Origin: Eubacterium sp.
Lineage (GTDB): Bacteria > Bacillota > Clostridia > Lachnospirales > Lachnospiraceae
Length of the DNA stretch: 64,000 nucleotides
Assembly (NCBI GenBank): GCA_017541035.1
Contig: JAFXZW010000005.1
Span: 33,065-97,064, forward strand
Direction of reading: 5' to 3'
This document shows positions 61,052 through 64,000 of this stretch, piece by piece (position 1 is the first letter of the stretch; every line of letters starts with the position of its first letter). The position numbers and the translations under genes were made by a program. Below the pieces are notes generated by a model. The model did no database searches. It was not told the DNA's origin and worked only from the letters and a program-made list of their open reading frames with translations.

Positions 61052-62194
61052 TTATCCCCTGGTATAATGCCGAAGCATCGGCAGAAGGCGGTTCACTGTT
61101 TCAATGGCATAGTCCGCCTCCTCTTCCGTATTCTCTCCGCAGAGACTGAAGCGCAGAGTGGATTCCCTTTCCTCCTGGGTAAGGCCGATAGCCGTAAGAA
61201 CACTGCTTTCCCTCTTCTTATTCGTAGAGCAGGCTGAGCCCGCTGATACATAGATTCCCTCCGCCTCCAGACTGTGGAGCATCACCTCTGACCGGACTCC
61301 CGTGAAGGAAAGGCTGACGATATGGGGCGCTCCCATGGAATGATCCGTCACGCCGGGAAGAGCCGTCATTCCTCTGATCAGCCGGTCACGCAGGTACACA
61401 AGATGAGCCGTGCGCTCCTCAAATTCCTCCTCGGCCCTTTTCACTGCCATACCCAGGCCCGCAATGGAGGCCACATTTTCCGTACCGGAACGCATGCCCT
61501 TCTGCTGACCGCCTCCGTAAATAATAGGACGGAGCAAAGTTCCCTTCCTCACATACAGAAATCCGATGCCCTTGGGACCATGCAGCTTATGTCCACTGAC
61601 GGAAAGAAGATCTGCCTTCACTTCCTTCAGATTGATCCTCAGCTTTTCATAGCCCTGAACTGCATCCGTATGGAAGTAGATCTTCGGATTTTTCCCATGT
61701 ACCGCCTTCTCGATCTCAGAAACGGGAAAGACGGACCCGATTTCGTTATTCACCATCATCACGGATACCAGGATCGTATCCTCACGGATTGCCTCCGCCA
61801 CCTGCTCTGCCGTAACGATACCTTTCTCATTAACCGGAAGGCGGGTCACGGTAAAGCCTTCCTTCTCCAGAAAGGCCAAAGGCTCGCTGACACTGGGATG
61901 TTCGATATTTGTGGAAATGATGTGCATCCCCTGCCGCCTTTTTGCCAGTGCTGTTCCGATAATGGCCATATTATTGGATTCCGTTCCCCCGGAGGTGAAA
62001 ATGATCTCCTCCGGCAAAGCATGAAGGCTTCCCGCGATCTGGGCCGTGGCATCCTTGATCAGATGCTCCGCCCGCAGCCCCACCGCATGCATGGAGGAAG
62101 GGTTTCCGTAATCCGAAACCATTATTTCTGCCATTTTCCCGGCCACCTCCGGATACACCCGAGTGGTGGCTGAATTATCAAAATAAGCTTCCAT
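61052..62194 (-). CDS. Cysteine desulfurase, NifS/IscS family
   Basis: PLP enzyme that takes sulfur from cysteine. The 380-residue protein has the PLP lysine in LLSVSGHKLHGPKGIGFLYV, the first-strand FDNSATTRVYPEV and the active-site Cys in SAGSACSTNKKRESSVL. Its neighbour thiI is the likely acceptor (the Bacillus NifZ-ThiI pairing); MnmA may be another. AGGAAA precedes the ATG. Confidence 0.94.
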   Translation of the reverse strand: MEAYFDNSATTRVYPEVAGKMAEIMVSDYGNPSSMHAVGLRAEHLIKDATAQIAGSLHALPEEIIFTSGGTESNNMAIIGTALAKRRQGMHIISTNIEHPSVSEPLAFLEKEGFTVTRLPVNEKGIVTAEQVAEAIREDTILVSVMMVNNEIGSVFPVSEIEKAVHGKNPKIYFHTDAVQGYEKLRINLKEVKADLLSVSGHKLHGPKGIGFLYVRKGTLLRPIIYGGGQQKGMRSGTENVASIAGLGMAVKRAEEEFEERTAHLVYLRDRLIRGMTALPGVTDHSMGAPHIVSLSFTGVRSEVMLHSLEAEGIYVSAGSACSTNKKRESSVLTAIGLTQEERESTLRFSLCGENTEEEADYAIETVNRLLPMLRHYTRG

Positions 62195-62300
62195 TTATTT
62201 CCTGTCCTGTTTTTATAGATTGTAAAACTGATAGGCATGCTATTCCGAAGGATGGTCAACCCCGCCTTGGTCAGTACCGAAGGCAAGAATGAACGAATAC

Positions 62301-63047
62301 CTATCTGTCCAGATAGAAACCGAGTATCGCAAGGATCGCCATGCCGGCTGTCTCCGTCCGGAGTATCCTGTGTCCCAGCGACATCACCTGGGCACCCTGC
62401 GCTACAAGTGCGTCCACCTCAGATGGTTCAAAGCCGCCTTCCGGTCCGATGAAAATACCAATCTCTTTAACGCTACCTTCTTCCACCTGCTCTGCAAGAG
62501 CCTGAAGCAGCTTCCTGGCATAATCCATTCCTTCGGCATTTTCATAGGGAAGCAGGATCCTGTCCATTCTCCGGGCGTCCTTCAAAGCCTCCTCCATGGT
62601 CATCAGCGGTTCCACCTCCGGAATCTGCCCTCTGCGGGACTGCTTTGCCGCCGCTTCCACGATACTCTGATAACGTTCCAGCCGCTTTGCCGCCTTATCT
62701 CCGGACAGCTGAACGACGGAACGATGCATAGCTACGGGAACGATCCTTGCCGCTCCCAGCTCCACGGCCTTCTGTAAAATAAGCTCCAGCTTATCCTTCT
62801 TGGGAAGCCCCTGATACAGAGTAATCCTCGCAGGGAGCTCACGTGCATTTTCCGTGATATCCCGGATCACCGTTTCCACGGCGTCCTCCGTATATTTCCT
62901 GATCTCACACAGATAGATTTTTTCCCCGCAGCTTACCTCTATGTTATCTCCCGGAGAAAGACGCAGGACCTGCCGGATATGCCTGGCATCCTGTCCTTCA
63001 ATCCGTATCCCCTCCGGAGAGACGCTGTCTACAAAAAAATGATGCAT
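62301..63047 (-). CDS. rsmE: 16S rRNA m3U1498 methyltransferase RsmE
   Basis: A 248-residue SPOUT methyltransferase. It has an N-terminal PUA-like domain (HHFFVDSVSPEGI; DARHIRQVLRLSPGD) and the knot with KKDKLELILQKAVELG, FIGPEGGFEPSEVDA and GHRILRTETAGMAIL. AAAGGA precedes the ATG at 63047. It overlaps the end of prmA, its usual partner. Confidence 0.95.
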   Translation of the reverse strand: MHHFFVDSVSPEGIRIEGQDARHIRQVLRLSPGDNIEVSCGEKIYLCEIRKYTEDAVETVIRDITENARELPARITLYQGLPKKDKLELILQKAVELGAARIVPVAMHRSVVQLSGDKAAKRLERYQSIVEAAAKQSRRGQIPEVEPLMTMEEALKDARRMDRILLPYENAEGMDYARKLLQALAEQVEEGSVKEIGIFIGPEGGFEPSEVDALVAQGAQVMSLGHRILRTETAGMAILAILGFYLDR

Positions 63048-63048
63048 A

Positions 63049-64000
63049 TCAGTCCTTTCGTGCCGCAATCGCAACCCATTCTCCCATCTGATCCAGCGAA
63101 AGGATCGAAAAGCCTTCGGTAAGAAGCGCTTTCTTCACATCCTCCGCCCGGCTTTCCTGTATGCCGGAGGTGATGAAAATGCCTCCGTCAGCCAGATACG
63201 CCGGAACCACCTTGGCAAGAGGGATGATCACATCCGCAAGGATATTGGCAACCACGATATCATACTGCCTCTGCGGCACCGGATCGGATTCCCCCAGGGA
63301 CAGATCCACCATCTGTACCGGATTCACCGCGGCGATGCCGGAGCCGATACTTGCCCTGGCATATTCCTCTTTCTCCTCCTCGGATACCGCACCGATCACA
63401 TTTCCGGAAAGGAGATTTCCGGCTGAAAAAACGATCCGATCCTCCGAAAGCCCGTTTGCCTCCGCATTTTCCCTGCTGGACAACACCGCCTGAGGATCAA
63501 TGTCCAGTCCGTGCACATAGCCTGCACCCAGTAATACGGCGAGAATGGCCAGGATGCCGCTCCCGCAGCCCACATCAAAAACCGATGCCCCGGGCTGCAT
63601 GAATTCCCTGAGCTTCCGGATACACAGCTTCGTGGTCTCATGGGTTCCCGTTCCAAAGGCCATTACGGAAGATATCTTAAGAACCGTATCCTCCGGGCGA
63701 ATATCCGGATACTCCTCCCAGACCGGCTGTACGACGATATCCTCCTCCAGCCGGAAGGGGCGGTAATAATTCTTCCAGTTTTCCTGCCAGGTGGAGTCAT
63801 CCTCAGTCTCCGTCACGGTGATCTTTCCGGAGCCTGCAGGGAAAAAGTCCGTAAGTCTCTTCCATTCGTCACGAAGCTTCCTCTTCAGGTCTTCCTCTTC
63901 CTCAGTGCTCACCTGATCATCCAGATAGACAGATACAAAAGCCTGTTCCGGATCCCCCTCCGGGATCAGCGGAACATCCACATACATCTGCTTCATTTCC
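63049..64000 (-). CDS. prmA: Ribosomal protein L11 methyltransferase PrmA (start off window)
   Basis: Trimethylates L11. The visible 315 residues contain the linker WQENWKNYYRPFRL, then ISSVMAFGTGTHETTKLCIR and the SAM loop VFDVGCGSGILAIL, followed by DIVVANILADVI. An ATG is present at 63996, but the usual N-terminal ferredoxin-like domain appears about 40 residues short, so the true start is probably beyond base 64000. Confidence 0.93.
   Translation of the reverse strand, partial: EMKQMYVDVPLIPEGDPEQAFVSVYLDDQVSTEEEEDLKRKLRDEWKRLTDFFPAGSGKITVTETEDDSTWQENWKNYYRPFRLEEDIVVQPVWEEYPDIRPEDTVLKISSVMAFGTGTHETTKLCIRKLREFMQPGASVFDVGCGSGILAILAVLLGAGYVHGLDIDPQAVLSSRENAEANGLSEDRIVFSAGNLLSGNVIGAVSEEEKEEYARASIGSGIAAVNPVQMVDLSLGESDPVPQRQYDIVVANILADVIIPLAKVVPAYLADGGIFITSGIQESRAEDVKKALLTEGFSILSLDQMGEWVAIAARKD

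Overview
The window reads as a contiguous piece of a Firmicutes chromosome, most likely class Clostridia and probably a Lachnospiraceae-like anaerobe. The evidence is the Gram-positive core operons (rplU-prp; ylxM-ffh-rpsP-khpA-rimM-trmD; topA next to codY), CodY itself, RNase Y, reverse rubrerythrin, a monomeric [FeFe] hydrogenase, indolepyruvate:ferredoxin oxidoreductase, many lipoproteins and no outer-membrane genes. No phage, insertion sequence, CRISPR array or plasmid gene is visible. Most genes lie on the minus strand; only carB, an EAL protein, mtaB and a SpoIIE phosphatase are on plus.

Left part (1-7.9 kb): rplU and the start of prp, preceded by an apparent operon codY -> DUF6115-like acidic coiled-coil protein -> MltG-like stub with Thr-Glu-Lys-Pro repeats -> mnmA -> YczE-type membrane protein, then topA. 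At 7.9-13.3 kb lies a metal/tetrapyrrole uptake locus: a cobalamin riboswitch with a strong promoter heads an exported CbiK cobaltochelatase lipoprotein, a duplicated-domain lipoprotein of unknown family, a substrate-binding lipoprotein, a FecCD-type permease and its ATPase. This is the most interesting system in the window.

Middle (13.3-31 kb): aroC, xerD, a NUDIX hydrolase, RNase Y, the hydrogenase (one predicted cluster Cys is Gly), a secreted lipoprotein alkyl sulfatase, an NSS transporter, acetolactate decarboxylase, a CstA transporter, a small membrane protein, hisC, two zinc-ribbon membrane proteins with a tiny helical protein, and a tightly overlapping mutY-lrgA-lrgB operon. At 31-42.8 kb come carB, a membrane clostripain-family protease, a membrane EAL phosphodiesterase, reverse rubrerythrin, and a lipoprotein/response regulator/histidine kinase operon.

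Right part (42.9-64 kb): the ffh-rpsP-trmD operon, an sce7726-like nuclease-fold protein, an HPr-like protein without the catalytic His, mtaB, a PaaI thioesterase, tRNA-Glu(CTC), a membrane SpoIIE phosphatase, a secreted leucine-rich/cell-wall-binding protein, a peptide and aryl-acid catabolic group (pepD, phenylacetate-CoA ligase, iorB, iorA), a membrane transglutaminase-like protein, and thiI, cysteine desulfurase, rsmE and prmA (cut by the right edge).

Recurrent structural themes are promoters buried in the 3' ends of upstream genes, convergent genes sharing bidirectional terminators, ATGA overlaps, and an interspersed palindromic repeat around iorAB. All calls come from reading the sequence; no database search was run.
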